Source: Muscardinus avellanarius
Taxonomy: Eukaryota; Chordata; Mammalia; Rodentia; Gliridae
Reading direction: 5' to 3'
DNA: 64,000 nucleotides
Assembly (NCBI GenBank): GCA_963383645.1
Contig: OY726572.1
Location: 71,810,356 to 71,874,355, forward strand
Every line of letters begins with the position of its first letter. Within the stretch, counting starts at the first letter, position 1. The position numbers and the translations under genes are program-made. Under the pieces are notes generated by a model. That model did not search any database, was not told the origin of the DNA, and was given only the letters and a program-made list of their open reading frames with translations. Shown piece after piece: positions 44,976 to 56,989 of this stretch.

Positions 44976-44979
44976 ATTT

Positions 44980-45157
44980 TTTGTACTGGGGATTGAACCC
45001 ACAAGCATTCTACTTCTGAGTTATACTCCCAGCCTTTTTTAGTTTTTCTTTTAAAGCAGAGTCTCACAAAATTGCAAAGGCTAGGCTAGAACCTGAGATC
45101 CTTCTGTCTCAGCCTCCCAAGTACTGTCATTACCAACATGTGCCACTATGCCTGGCT
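44980..45157 (-). repeat. B1-dID-like SINE, type 1
   Basis: 'tgtactggggattgaaccca', '..gagttatactcccagcc..' and '..tcagcctcccaagtactgtcattaccaacatgtgccactatgcctggc'. Confidence 0.88.
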
Positions 45158-45159
45158 TC

Positions 45160-46505
45160 AATGCCTGACATCCTTAAATTTATTTTTCCTCATCATGAGA
45201 AATGAAATTGTAAATTAATTTTTAATTAAAATTAAAAATAATTAGGATAAAAAATTATTTCACCTAGAAGTAATCACTTTAACTCTTTGATGTACTTTAA
45301 TTTTTTATCTCCACATTCATACATCCATTTGTGCCTGTGAAATGTATGTATCTGTACATATACATGTAAAACAGAGTTGTATATAGTAATTTTGAAGTTT
45401 GTTTTCTTCAATTCATGGCATACACTTATTTAATTAAAATAAAACAGAACAAGAAGAAATATATCAGAAAAACAATGATAAGACAATTAGAGATATCCAG
45501 GGCTATGGAATTTTATTTTCCAGTTTTTGTGCCTGTACTCAAATACAGAGAAACTTATTCAGATTCAGCACTTGCCAGTAGTTTCAGCATTTGGATTTCT
45601 CTGGCTCTGCTCATTCGAGTACTGCTTAAATTTCTTCTCAGATTTGTAATTGAATGTACACACTTCCCTACCCAGGCAAGGATTAAGAACCTCAGAGGTC
45701 ATATGGACTGAATGTCAAAATAGTACATTTCCTTCCTCTAATTAACACTATGCAATGAATATATTTTACAAAACTGTAAAATAATCATAAGTAACTTTCG
45801 TTTTTAATGAGGACTATTTTTATGATTTGTTTTGAAATAACAAATAGCACACTTAAAAATGCATTTATACTGCTTTTCAACTGGGAACTTAAGTAACTTA
45901 TTCAGAGATAATTCAGTTCTTTCTAAGGATTTGAGAACATTATAGCCTTTACACTCAACTTGCCTTAATCTGGCCCATTTTGGCCATTCGATTGAATTCC
46001 ATTGAGTTCTGAATTACACTGAGCAACCAACAGAATAACTTTTCAATTGTCTCAAATGGTTGACTGAACTGCTATTTATCTGATTGTTCATTTGATTTGT
46101 CTGCATGCTTTTGGCAAATAACTGTTGGTGTGGTCTTTCTGTACATACGAATTAACATTAGTCCCTAACCCTTGAGCATTTAAATAAAATGATATCTTGA
46201 GTTCACTCTTCTTTGACAGCCAACTGAGAGTAACTGAGAGAATTTTGTGTCTTTCTCCACTAGTCAACTGTTAATTAATCTCAATAGCTCAAATTTTGCT
46301 TCCTTTGGGAAGTCAGACTTTAAAACTCTGTTCCCATAACATCTCTTGGAAAATCCCACTAAATCATTTACTGTGTGAGTGATCAGTTTTTTCTCACTTC
46401 TTTACGGTGTTGTGAAATCCATGATGTGAGCTAAGTGTACACATTACATCACCAGTATGCACTGAAACATCTAACAGAGAAGAAGCATTATCAAAATAAA
46501 ACCAA
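45160..46505. other. No gene seen; unassigned
   Basis: A plus frame of 98 codons at 45415-45711 is not recognisable. No repeat was identified with confidence. Confidence 0.4.
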
Positions 46506-46507
46506 CC

Positions 46508-46575
46508 AGGCTGGGGTTGGAGCTCACTGCTAGAGTGCTTCCCTAGCCTGCATGAATTCCATAAAAACAAACAAA
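46508..46575 (+). repeat. ID element (tRNA-Ala-like monomer)
   Basis: 'aggctggggttggagctcac' then '..tgctagagtgcttccctagcctgcatgaattcc' and an A-rich tail follow the ID order (ggctggggatttagctcagtggtagagcgcttgcctagcatgc). There is no B1 head, so this is a free ID monomer, unlike most SINEs here. Confidence 0.8.
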
Positions 46576-46579
46576 AGAA

Positions 46580-47850
46580 AATAACCAAATATCCCAATGG
46601 AATTATTTTTGTTTTGTTTGAAGGCAATCAGTCTAAACATCTGGAAAATATACCTTTACAAAGGAACTACTGTGGCTAAACATTCAGTCATGGTAGAAAT
46701 ATAAACCAGTTCAGTGGAAAAGAACATCAAGGACTCTTTAGAGCCCAGGATTGTCCTCACACCTATTAACCCAGTCTTGTTCTTATTTCTGTCCATCACT
46801 AAACAGTAAACTGCCTGCCTTGAAATAAGGAAACTTTATAAGGAAATGTTCTAGCATATGGAAATTCATGACTGGCTCACCAGGAAAAAAATAAAAAAAT
46901 AAAAACAGGTGGCAGGAAGATCTACCAACAGCTCTCTTTTTGATATTCATGCTGTTGCTGGATTCACAGATGATGAAATACTCCCAGGCAAAGGCTTTTA
47001 AATGGAAATAAAACAGGTCTAGCATCCGCCCTAATTAGCAATCAGCATAAGGAAAAATAAAATCTCAAATTGCCTACCTGTGCAGAAATCAATGCACACA
47101 TGGTTTTTAACATTTGAGACTAGAGTAACCCTTCTTATGAAATGTTAAGAAAGCCTTCTAGAAAGGTTAGTGTTTGTGTGTGTAACAAACAAGGCAAAAA
47201 TTTATAAGATCAAAGAAGTGAATAAGAAGCTAGAAATAATTGTTTTGATCATTAATGCTGGCTTAATTGTTATTTGGTTAGATCAACCTAGTAAATAAAT
47301 ATAAAACTCCTTTTTCTATGTTCAAGTGTTTTCATGAATGACCTGTACATTATAAATCTCAAATATAATGCATAAATATAAATATTCTCTTCAAGAATTA
47401 AAACTTTTAACATGTTTAAAATTAAATTCTTGCTAGTATACAAACAATTATAATACAATGCTATTAAAATGTTTATGGTTTCTAAGTGCATTTTTATTAT
47501 TGGAATTATCTTCCAAGAAAGCCCACCAGAGAATAGCAACTATATTTTATATAAATAATTGATCCTTTATATCTTACCGTTTTGTGAATTATTCTAAGAT
47601 CATGATTTTTTTTCACCCATAGACCTTGTCATATTCACCCTACTTTCACCCCTTTGTAATGGAATAGTATACAACACGTTTTCATTTCAACATGTAATAA
47701 GTTTAAAAAGTTCACCCACATCAGAATCATCTCAGACACCTATCAAAGTAATCTTTTATCAAGAATAACGAAATTAGAAACTTTGAATTGACAAATATAT
47801 AAAAAAACAGGAATTCATTCTTGTTGATATTGTTGTTGTTGTTTGTGGGT
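46580..47850. other. No gene seen; unassigned
   Basis: AT-rich; frames up to 83 codons, none recognised. Confidence 0.4.
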
Positions 47851-47852
47851 GT

Positions 47853-48062
47853 GTATTGTACTAGGGATTGAAATCAAACCCAGGAGCATTCTACCTCTGA
47901 GATATACCCCTTGTCCTTTTCTATATTTTGCTTTGAAAGAGGGTCTTGGTAGGTTACTGAGAGATTTGCTATGTTGCTGAAGTTGTCTTTGAACCAAAGA
48001 TCCTCCTGTCTCACCCTCCCAAGTGTTAGGATTACAGGCATATACCACCATGCCTGGCTTTA
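47853..48062 (-). repeat. B1-dID-like SINE, type 1
   Basis: 'tgtactagggattgaaatca', '..gatataccccttgtcc..', '..ttgaaagagggtcttgg..' and '..ggattacaggcatataccaccatgcctggc'. The 88-codon minus frame is this repeat. Confidence 0.9.
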
Positions 48063-48519
48063 AAACAGGATTGTTTAACAAGCTGACCGGCTGTTTTTTA
48101 TATAGACTGAAAACACAGTTGCTTAAAAATATTCCCTCCCAATAAACAAATAGTATAAGAAGAGATACTATAAGAAACCATGAACATTATATAACAAAAT
48201 CAGTTCTAATCTTTTTTTTTCTTTTGAGAGTAAGCACAGTGAAAAAACAAATATGGAATATCTCACTGTCATAGTCTGAGAAACTGAAATTCTTTATTTT
48301 CATTGTATCCTCATATTGTAATAGAACTTGTTCATTGTCTTTCTGCCACCAGTAGCATATAATCTTCATGAGAGTTGGGAATGATTATGGTATCTATATA
48401 ATATGTTATCATATCTATAATTATATCCACAAAATACTACCTGGAAAATAATAGACATTCAAGAAAGATTTGATTTGAGGAGTTGAGAAAGTAAATACAT
48501 AACAACAACACTTGGTAGT

Positions 48520-48880
48520 TGTCTATATCAATATTCTCACTGCCATGTTCCAAAAATCATAATCACACATCTTAGAGGAAGGAAGGAAGATTTATTTACT
48601 AACAACTTTTGGAGATTTCAGGGTATAGTTCATATCAGGCTGGATCTGCAGAGCTCAGAAAAATGAGAGCAAGAAGCAGACAGAGAAAACAAGGGCTCTC
48701 TCACATCACTGAGGCCAGAAGCAAAGACAGAAAGCAGTAGGAAGAGAGTCCATATAATTTCCAAGACCACAACTCCAGGTATCTCCCCTTAACAACCAAT
48801 CTCTATTTCTATCACTGCTACCTTGTTTCTGTGAGGGCTAGAGGGACATTCTAAATCCAGATCACTATAGTGGTAATAAT
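48520..48880 (-). repeat. MaLR-like LTR remnant (same family as 33130)
   Basis: '..agatttatttactaacaacttttggagatttcagggtatagttcat..', '..atcactgaggccagaagcaaag..' and '..ccatataatttccaagaccac..' align in order with 33130-33470. It lacks the long GA run. Confidence 0.5.
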
Positions 48881-49217
48881 AACAAGCAAGCAAACAGAAA
48901 GCTAGTGTTGCTCTCACTTGGAACCTTCCTTTATCATAGCATAAAATATTTCAGTGGAGCCAGGTTCCTCCAGAAAAAAAGGATGGCAAAGGGAACTTTG
49001 CTGTTTCGGTGTCTTAAATACCTGAATTTGTTGGCTTTCAGAAAATAAAACCAATGTTTGCAATGTATTAATAATAATATAAAATTAAGAGGTGTTTTAA
49101 AAATAAACTAGTAGATGGATGAGGCTATTTATTAAGTGACTTTTGTGAATTGCGTCAGCAACAGTTTACTCCTTGTATTAAGACATCTCTACGAGACCAT
49201 TAACCTAATCATTAAGG

Positions 49218-49269
49218 TTATAAAATCCAAAATACTAAGTATTTTGGATTTTATAAGTATTTAAATACT
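49218..49269. repeat. Perfect 39-bp palindrome plus adjoining 14-bp palindrome
   Basis: TTATAAAATCCAAAATACT (49218-49236), one central base, then its exact reverse complement AGTATTTTGGATTTTATAA (49238-49256). A second perfect palindrome AGTATTTAAATACT (49256-49269) follows with one base of overlap. No target duplication was seen. It can form a cruciform or hairpin. Confidence 0.92.
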
Positions 49270-49481
49270 AAGACTTACCATCACAGATATTTTCGTTAGT
49301 TTATTTTGCTTTCTTGGTGGTAACCAAGACAATTTTAATTCAGATACCCCAGAAGTAATTAATTTGGGGTCTTTTAAAAATCAGACTTCTGAAGCACCAG
49401 GGTGCTCTTCACTTCCATCCAATTAAATTCACAAGCCTTTACTGTCCCCATATGTACCTTTCTGATAAGCTTTGTTCAGAA

Positions 49482-49940
49482 TTAAAACTCTGTAGAGAGC
49501 TGATTTGAATTTAATTCTATTGTTTCTAAGAAATGTATCCCATAGTTAAAGTCTTGTTGTTTTTTCTCTAAAACAAAGATCTCCTTACACAAAGAGTCAT
49601 GGTTGCTTAGGGCCAGAGTTAGACAAGTTTTATGTTCTGTGAATGGATTATAATCACTAAGCAAAATAGGAGCAGGATTGAAAATAGTTGGTAGTGCCTT
49701 TGAGAGGTCTGCTGTTTTCACCATTACCTTAGGTGCCAGCTGCCTGTATGTATTGTCCTGTAATGCTACTCTGATCAGTGCAGAGACCAGAAACACAATA
49801 TCCATGAAAAAATTACAGACATTTTGCTTACAACTATAAATCCAAAAAGAAACTATAACTTTGAAATTGTTGTATCTGGAAAGGAAATGTTTTTCAGGAC
49901 CACGGAAACGTGCAATCTTTGGAAGAAATAAACGTGTCAT
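49482..49940 (-). other. 152-codon open frame, no recognised product
   Basis: This is the longest ATG-started frame in the window. It shows no domain, signal peptide or similarity that I recognise, although it has one hydrophobic stretch near residues 42-60. It does not overlap an identified repeat. It has no visible promoter or polyadenylation context. A chance frame in AT-rich DNA is the default reading; an exapted or old repeat reading is possible. Confidence 0.25.
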
Positions 49941-49944
49941 TAGG

Positions 49945-51600
49945 TTGAACCAGACTTAAGGGGGTGGGGGAATGATAGATGCTTCTCTATTTAATAAAAT
50001 TATTTTGAATTTTCTTCATCCCACACCATTGTCACAGGACAGAACAATAACTATTAGTTCAACTCCTGTGGATTAAAGTGAATCCATTATCTTCTGAAAT
50101 CAAAGATTATTTTTTATATTAAACAGAGCTGTTGTTTTTGTTGTTCTGACTTTTTGGCTAAGGAGAAGAGCCAATATGTGATGATGTCTGTCATTGGTAT
50201 CTCTGACTCCTGGTTTTCCCCTTACTTCGGTGATTAGCACACTGACAGGTAATGGTAACACTCGTTCCCTTCCATGGACAGTTTCGGCTATGACATATTT
50301 ATTGTGGAATTCTGGAAGGACAGAAAGCCATGTTGTCACTGCTCTGGGTTTTCACCTCCCAGGGACAATCAGGAGTGACTCAAGCCATCTAGTCATTTTC
50401 CTTATCCCTTTAAGGAATGTGGATGTTTAAATAACAGGGTGAACAGATGAACCAGGAATACATAACCTTAAAGATGAGGTTAATGGTCTAGTAGAGATGC
50501 CTTAATACATGGAATAAACTATTTCCTGTACAAGTCACAAAAGTCACTTAATAAACAGGCTGAGATTATGTCTATTAGTAATGTATCAATAGTTTTAGAC
50601 ATAATTTTAAAAACATTTTATTATATATAATATATTTTTTGGAAAAAAGCAAAATGTGACAATAAGTTTGGATGGATGGGAAAGAAAATAAGATCTTCAG
50701 AAGAAACCCACAATTTGTGTGCTATAAAATAAATGAGTGTCAAACATAAAAAATATTTTCATCAAATGTCAGAGGATATTCATTAATTTGTCTTTTTCCC
50801 CTCATTTCTGTTTCCTTTTGAGTTATAATAAAAGGTACTTTTATAGTTTTGGCAGCCACAAGGTTAAAAAAAAAGTTATGTCACATAGGTTGATGTTTAT
50901 TTATTTGTGTATTTTCTGTTTTATTTGAGTTTTACTATTTTCATCAAAATGTCAGTGATATTATAAATATCCAAGATGGAACATCCTACCAGTGACTGTA
51001 GTATATGTTTTATATCCCTGCATTGCTTTTCCTCCACAGAATGAAGAACAGAGGATGAGAGAATGGCTCTGCCACGAAAGCTACGTGATTAGCCATCATT
51101 GACAGATTTATTCTTTTATTTGTGTCCTCATATGAGAAATATTTAATTTTCACAATGCGTGCCATACTATTATATGCTCTTGGAAAGCATAGAAACTAAG
51201 TTTTATCATTCATTGAGAATGCAAAGATGCACTATGAACATATCTTGTCCATAAGAAGGCCACAGCCAAGAACTGTGTTACCCTGTGCTATGAAACCAAG
51301 GTAATCTTGAAGTGTTTTTGAAGTAGTCTTTGTTTATTCTGTATGCTGAGATATCTGGCACCAAGTCCTCATATGTTTAAAGGGGAAGACAGACATGTCC
51401 AAGTACAATCTCTTTGTGAAAAGTGTCCTGGGACCATCACCGGTGCTCTCTACCCAGCCTTGGGGGACATCACTTCTACATGGAACAGTCTGGATAATTT
51501 CACATACTATCGTGCCTTTCTTCTAGCTATTCTCTGGTTCCATTATCTTGATATATGAAGATATTATACCCCTATAGAGGCAATCCTCCTAGGTTCTAAA
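49945..51600. other. No gene seen; unassigned
   Basis: Overlapping frames on both strands near 50100-50430 are unrecognised. No repeat identified. Confidence 0.4.
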
Positions 51601-51605
51601 TATTC

Positions 51606-51609
<4 letters not shown>

Positions 51610-51671
<62 letters not shown>
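51610..51671. repeat. Long pure (CT)n microsatellite
   Basis: About 31 uninterrupted CT units. The minus 125-codon frame at 51589-51966 reads through it as repeated RE dipeptides and is not a gene. Confidence 0.95.
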
Positions 51672-51673
<2 letters not shown>

Positions 51674-51679
51674 CTGAAG

Positions 51680-52600
51680 ACACAACAGAAAACATCTGCT
51701 GAACAGGGCTGCCCTGAGACTCCAAATGCCTCAAATCTGCCTAGTATGCTGCTGGGTTTTGCCACATTTGTGCTGAAATTGAAAATGAATCTAGTTCTCC
51801 ACTTGGTGATGGTGAACCATATCCCACTGGTGCAGGTGGTGCCCCAGGTAAGGAGAACTGAAAATGAATTCTTAGAACCCAACTTCAGCTGCTTTCTGAA
51901 AGCAAAGGACAGAAGAGAGTGAGGGGAATGAAGGGGAGGAGGGTAGATTGACTTCTGCCTCAGCATTCTCTTGTGGGAAAAGCAGTCAGACTGCAGTGGT
52001 GATCTCTAAAATGTGCAGAATCTGCCCGGGCCAAAGCAGCGGCAAGGGTTTGCTTCTGAAAGCAGAGACAGCAGGCATGCCACAGCCCACACAAAAGCGC
52101 CTTTATTTCACAGACAGCAACTAATAAACTCCTAAAACAGAAGCCTATTTGATGGAGAAAGAGAGAATGTGTCAGGGGGCAGGGAAAAAAAATCTACCAA
52201 GAATTCAAGCTGAAATTTAGTTATAGGGAGCTAATGTACTGAAAAAATAAGCTTGCTGCTAACAGTAAAGACACTGCCAAGAAGTAGATGGGAATTAGTG
52301 CCAGGTTAACACATAAATCAAAATTTTGCAATTATGCAAATGGAAAGCCAAAGACTTTATTTCATTTCCATCTGATTCCAGAATAAAGGCCCTAATTTTG
52401 ATGAATATATAAAAAGATTTTAAGAAAGCAAGATGATGAACTACTGCAAACTAAAGATATCAATCTCCTTCTGCAAAAGGAAGATGATTAAGTTCTTATA
52501 TATGTATGTAATATACGTATTTAAAAACCTATATATGAAAGCATGCATTACTGTAAATATATTCTGTATTATAATTCATACATCTTCAAGCACAATCTTC
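51680..52600. other. No gene seen; unassigned
   Basis: Moderately mixed composition; nothing recognised. Confidence 0.4.
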
Positions 52601-52604
52601 TTTT

Positions 52605-52695
52605 TCTTAGGTACTTTATACTTTTCATTACATTTTATACAACCCTTGAGACTAGCTAAGGTAGCTATCATTATCTCAATTTTTAAGTGCTGGTT
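52605..52695 (-). repeat. MIR fragment
   Basis: '..cattttatacaacccttgagactagctaaggtagctatcattatctcaattttt..' follows antisense MIR (cacaacaaccctatgaggtaggtactattattatccccatttt). Confidence 0.6.
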
Positions 52696-53589
52696 AGTTT
52701 AATATCATTATTGATTGAAAAAGATATACTATTTATAAAAGTGCAGTTAATCACAATAAATTTATATTCTTGTAAATGTAGGATTATAAACCGTTTTGAA
52801 AGACATACTTGGGTTACATAGGGTAAAAAGTAAAAATCCTGTAGGATTTGGATGACCTCTATAAAGCATAATTTCATAAGAATGATGAAAAATTACTACA
52901 GAAAAGTGAGGGCACATATTTAAGGCTATAGGCAAAATCATGTCAAAATGCATGATATTGTCACATAACACAAGTAAGTTAAGTATGTTATTCAGGACCA
53001 CATATCATACAACCAGATAGACTATTTCATTCCCAGTAATCCAATTTTTCTCACAAGAGTGGAGGATTAAAAGCCATATATCCTGGTTGTTGGCATATGG
53101 ACAGGCAGATGGATGGACGTAAGAATTTTGGAAGGCACATCAGGTTGGTGCCAAGTATATTGAAAATTACATAAAACAGAGACCAAGTAACACAAAGCAA
53201 GTGTTTGAAAGCATGAACTGCCTTTGCAAAGGAAGGCATAAAATATATTTTCAGAACAACTAAAATACTAACCTACAAAAAGGCATTTGGTTTGCAACTC
53301 TAAAAAGCTACTCAGGAGAAAGGTGAATCTGATTCCAATGAGTAAGGATTAGAAGGAGCTGAGGACAGTCACAATAGGTAATATAAGAATATTTAGTGCA
53401 CAGACTGAGAATACAGCTCTCAACACTAGTGTGCATGGCTAGCAACACACACACACGTACATACACATACACACGCAAACATACACACACACGTTTAGGG
53501 TACAATCACAACCTTTGGTTATTGATAGCCTACGACAGTGTACCCCAGTATTGTAGGATGGATTCTGATCAGAGTTAATACTTTGTATT

Positions 53590-53639
53590 CTTGTTGTTGT
53601 TGTTATTATTATTATTATTAGTAGTAGTAGTAGTAGTAA

Positions 53640-53671
<32 letters not shown>

Positions 53672-53672
53672 T
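53590..53672. repeat. (TTG)n/(TTA)n/(GTA)n trinucleotide tract
   Basis: A compound trinucleotide repeat of about 80 bases at the tail side of the adjacent minus-strand SINE. The minus frame through it encodes runs of L. Confidence 0.9.
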
Positions 53673-53680
53673 TGTCATTT

Positions 53681-53852
53681 TGTGGTACTAGGGATTGAAT
53701 CCAGAGGCATTCTACCACTGTGCTACACCTCAAGCTCTTTTTATTTTGAAACAGGATCTTAGTAAATTATTATTTCCTTGCTTTTAATCTGTTATTCTCA
53801 TATCTCTGCCTCCTAAATCCTGAGGTTACATGTATGTGCTACAAGCACCTTA
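53681..53852 (-). repeat. B1-dID-like SINE, diverged
   Basis: 'tggtactagggattgaatcc', '..gaggcattctaccactgtgctacacctc..', 'tattttgaaacaggatc' and a weak B1 head '..ctgaggttacatgtatgtgc'. Confidence 0.82.
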
Positions 53853-54529
53853 ATTAATAGTTAAAATCTTAACTATTTATTTGTCTTAATATTTTGACCT
53901 TGTATCTATAGAATACAAAGTTACACTCTGCAGTCTTTAAAACAGATCCTGATTTTTATTTTTATTTTTTGCGTATATAATTTTCTCTCTCCATCTAGGT
54001 CATAATGATTAGAATATAACAAAGTCATGGAAATGAATCAAAACTCATAGAAAAATTTGTAGAATTAAATTAATGCCAATAAAAATATAAACACATTAAA
54101 ATCACAAATCAGCATCTAGCAATTTAATGTGTAATACTCACTTTCAAGTCCTTTCCTCTCAGAAAGCTTATACTTAGTGGTCCTTCTAGTCCCTTGACTT
54201 GAAACATCTTTCATAGGTTGCTAACTCCCTTGAACAAATGCATGAGACTATCATGGACATGATAGTTTCAAATGTGCATCTGAAACTTGGCATATTAAAA
54301 AAAAACAGATTCTTGTCCTTTTCCTCCAGATTATCTTTCATTGAGTGAAATTACATTCTTTCAGCTATACAGAGAGATATTATGGAGTTTCCAAAAATTT
54401 TTCTATTCCCATCATCTGCAGCATCAGCAAATCCTGACAACTCTTTTTTCCAAAATCTGATCAGTTCAAACATCCTGATTCAAAATATCATTGCCTCTTG
54501 GTCTGGAATTCTAGTCACCTCCTAAATGA

Positions 54530-54960
54530 ATACTTTGAACTTAAGCAGCCTTCTGTCTACACCCAGAAAGCCAGATGATCCATAGTAAGCATGACTGATT
54601 ATGTCATTCATCTTCTCCTCCCCTCTTCCTGATTGATTGTCCTCTGTCATATGACCTGTCCCCTGGCAGCCACTCCAGAGCCATGCCCCTCACATCCTCC
54701 ACCTCATTCCACTTCAGCCCCCTGGCCTTCTTGCCCACTCTCAAGCAAGCACATTATGATACCACTTCAAGTCATTGCTCTGTTGTTCTTGCTGGAAGTT
54801 ATTTCTGATAAACATGAGCACAACCACTCACCCCGCCCAGCCTCTTCACCCTGACTTAATTTCCTCCACAGTCCTTTTTGCACCTAGTATAAGTTAGAGG
54901 CACACACATACATACAATCTTTCATGATTATTTATAAATTTTGCATTCAAATATTTTTCT
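54530..54960. repeat. L2 LINE fragment
   Basis: '..ccactccagagccatgcccc..', '..ttccacttcagccccctggcc..', '..tgctctgttgttcttgctggaag..' and '..cttcaccctgacttaatttcctcc..' track the L2 end sequence. Very diverged; strand left open. The 73-codon plus frame here is unsupported. Confidence 0.55.
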
Positions 54961-55099
54961 CCTCACTAAACTGTATTTGTAACACCACATCTGATGCCCC
55001 TGGTGCTTTGATGGTTATTCACAACCATATGCAGAGTTATGAAATATTTGCATCACTTGGTGACCTGAGGAGCACATTCCCAGTTGACAGTATAGCAAG

Positions 55100-55530
55100 A
55101 TAACTCTCTTTTTATTTTTCAGCTTTCACGGTCCTTCTTATGATCTATTTTGTACACTTTTTTTTTGCATTTTTGTGCTTTTTGCTGGTGATTTTGCTGT
55201 CTAAAATGTCTTCCAAATGTGCTAAAGTGCTGTCTAGTATTCTTAAGTGCAAGAAAGCTCTGATATGTCCCAGAGAGAAAATAGGTATGTTAGATGAGTT
55301 TAGTACAGGCATGAGTAATAGGACTGTTGGCTGTAAGTTCAGTGTTATTGAACAAACAACATAAACTAGAAAGGGGTCTCTAAAAAGCAGCACACATAAA
55401 GTAAGCACACATATACTGACTGACTCATAAAAATATCATTAACAGAGGCTCATAGGAACTTATGGTATTTTTCTCTTAGGACCAACGGTACTAATTCAGT
55501 GTTCACAGTGACTTTTTACCTATAGTAAAT
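55100..55530 (+). mobile_element. Fossil pogo/Tigger-type DNA transposon
   Basis: Tigger elements are Tc1/mariner-superfamily transposons whose transposase starts with a CENP-B-like helix-turn-helix. From the ATG at 55206 the frame reads MSSKCAKVLSS.. ..REKIGMLDEFSTGMSNRTVG.., matching the order of Tigger N-termini (..EKLKVLDLLRSGMSYSAVGR..). It stops at 55362, well short of a transposase. Downstream '..accaacggtactaattcagtgttcacagtgacttttt..' resembles a Tigger 3' end, so the copy is internally deleted. An 87-codon minus frame here is a shadow. Confidence 0.72.
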
Positions 55531-55584
55531 AATAATATTCAACCATATTAGTGTATTTTCCTGTTTGTTTGTTTGTTTGCCGTA

Positions 55585-55700
55585 GTGTTCCCTAGATTAT
55601 AAGACACCCTGTAAAAGCAGGCCTTTATCTTATTTCCTCAGTAACATGTTCCCATTGTTAAACCTGAGCCTGGCAGGTAGTAGATGCCCAACAGAAATAA
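55585..55700. repeat. L2-type 3'-end fragment
   Basis: '..ctagattataagacaccctgtaaaagcaggcctttatctta..' and '..gagcctggcaggtagtagatgcccaacagaaat' follow the widespread L2 end motif. A MIR-like trace may follow to about 55795. Confidence 0.65.
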
Positions 55701-56002
55701 TACAATATATTACATCATTTAAACTTCCCAGCAATTTAATGTTGTAGAAATGCTGCATGTATTTTACAAACAAAAATACTTATAGCAAGGTTGACACTAC
55801 CTGAATGTCACATGATGGTTACTGACAGGTCTAAGGTGTGAAACCACGCGATATTGTGGTTTTCCTAGTCATTTTGGTATTGTTCATGTTAACATTGGTG
55901 AATGATTACTTACTTGGCGGATTAAATAAGGGAAACGACAAACTAATTAATAAAATAACAAATAAATTTCAGAGTTACAGGGGTATCTATTTTTTTTTTT
56001 TT

Positions 56003-56207
56003 TGCAGCACTGGGGATGAAACCCAGAGGCATTGCCTACCTTCGTGCTACACCCCTACCCCTATTTTTTACTCTTTATTGTGAAGCAGGGTTTCACTGAG
56101 TTGCAAAGGGCCTCACTAAGTAGATGAGGCTGTCTGCAAACTGTGATTCTCCTGTTTCAGCTTCCCAAATGCTGGGATTACAAGCATGTGCCACCACACT
56201 TGGCTTA
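56003..56207 (-). repeat. B1-dID-like SINE, type 1
   Basis: 'gcagcactggggatgaaacc', '..gcctcactaagtagatgaggc..' and '..gggattacaagcatgtgccaccacacttggc'. Confidence 0.92.
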
Positions 56208-56289
56208 GGGGTATCTAATTCTAACCTGAATTTATTACCTTTTGGACATGAATGATCCCATAAAACTGGTTTTGTTTTGTTTTATTTTG

Positions 56290-56440
56290 TTCTGGGCTGT
56301 ACCCCCAGCCCGATTTCAGTTTTTGCTTTTTGGTACAGGGTCTCATTAGGTTGAAAATAGCCTTGCTATGTTGCTGAGGCTGTCCTTGAATCTGCGATTC
56401 TCTCATCTCAGCTTCCCAAGTAGCATCACCAAGCCTGGAT
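56290..56440 (-). repeat. B1-dID-like SINE, tail truncated
   Basis: 'tctgggctgtacccccagcc', '..ggtacagggtctcattagg..', '..gttgctgaggctgtccttgaatc..' and '..tcagcttcccaagtagcatcaccaagcctgg'. The ID-tail end and part of the head are missing. Confidence 0.85.
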
Positions 56441-56989
56441 CTTTATATCACTGTTATATAGCAGGTTGTGCTATCAAGATTTATTCCTATTTTTAAAGTT
56501 AAATGGTCAGTAGCTACTTGCAAAAATTAACGTGAACCTGAAAGAAGCCTAGTTTAGATTCCATACCCAGGACGTAGACTCAGAAGCTGTGGAATTTACT
56601 CCTGTCTCAGGATACATTTTTTTCTGCATTTAGGGAGACCTTGTTATAAGCATGTCTTTACTGCCCATTTTCCTGGAGTATAATGATTATTAAAGAATTT
56701 GAAAAATGCCTAAATGTTTTACATTATTAAAATAATGAAAAAACATCATACAACATTCTTCTGATTGTACAACGTTCTTTAATATTTGAAATGATTGTTC
56801 ATTCAGGAATTCATAAGAAGTTAGTTTGGGGATACATAGGATTATTGTTATACCAAAAATCTATGTGAAATCAAAGACAACAGGCAAAAATTACCAGCAC
56901 TCAAACATAAGAGCTTTGCTTTCCTTCTGGCTAATAGGATTGATCTTATTCACAGTGCTCACCTGATAGCTCTATTAGCCTTTCATTCA

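Noticed and set aside
51840..51860. Strong 5' splice-site-like CAG|GTAAGG near 51855
   Set aside because: No open reading frame or acceptor site pairs with it convincingly; single splice-like motifs occur by chance.
51589..51966. 125-codon minus-strand frame with repeated RE dipeptides
   Set aside because: The repeated part is the (CT)n microsatellite read in reverse; the rest has no recognisable domain.
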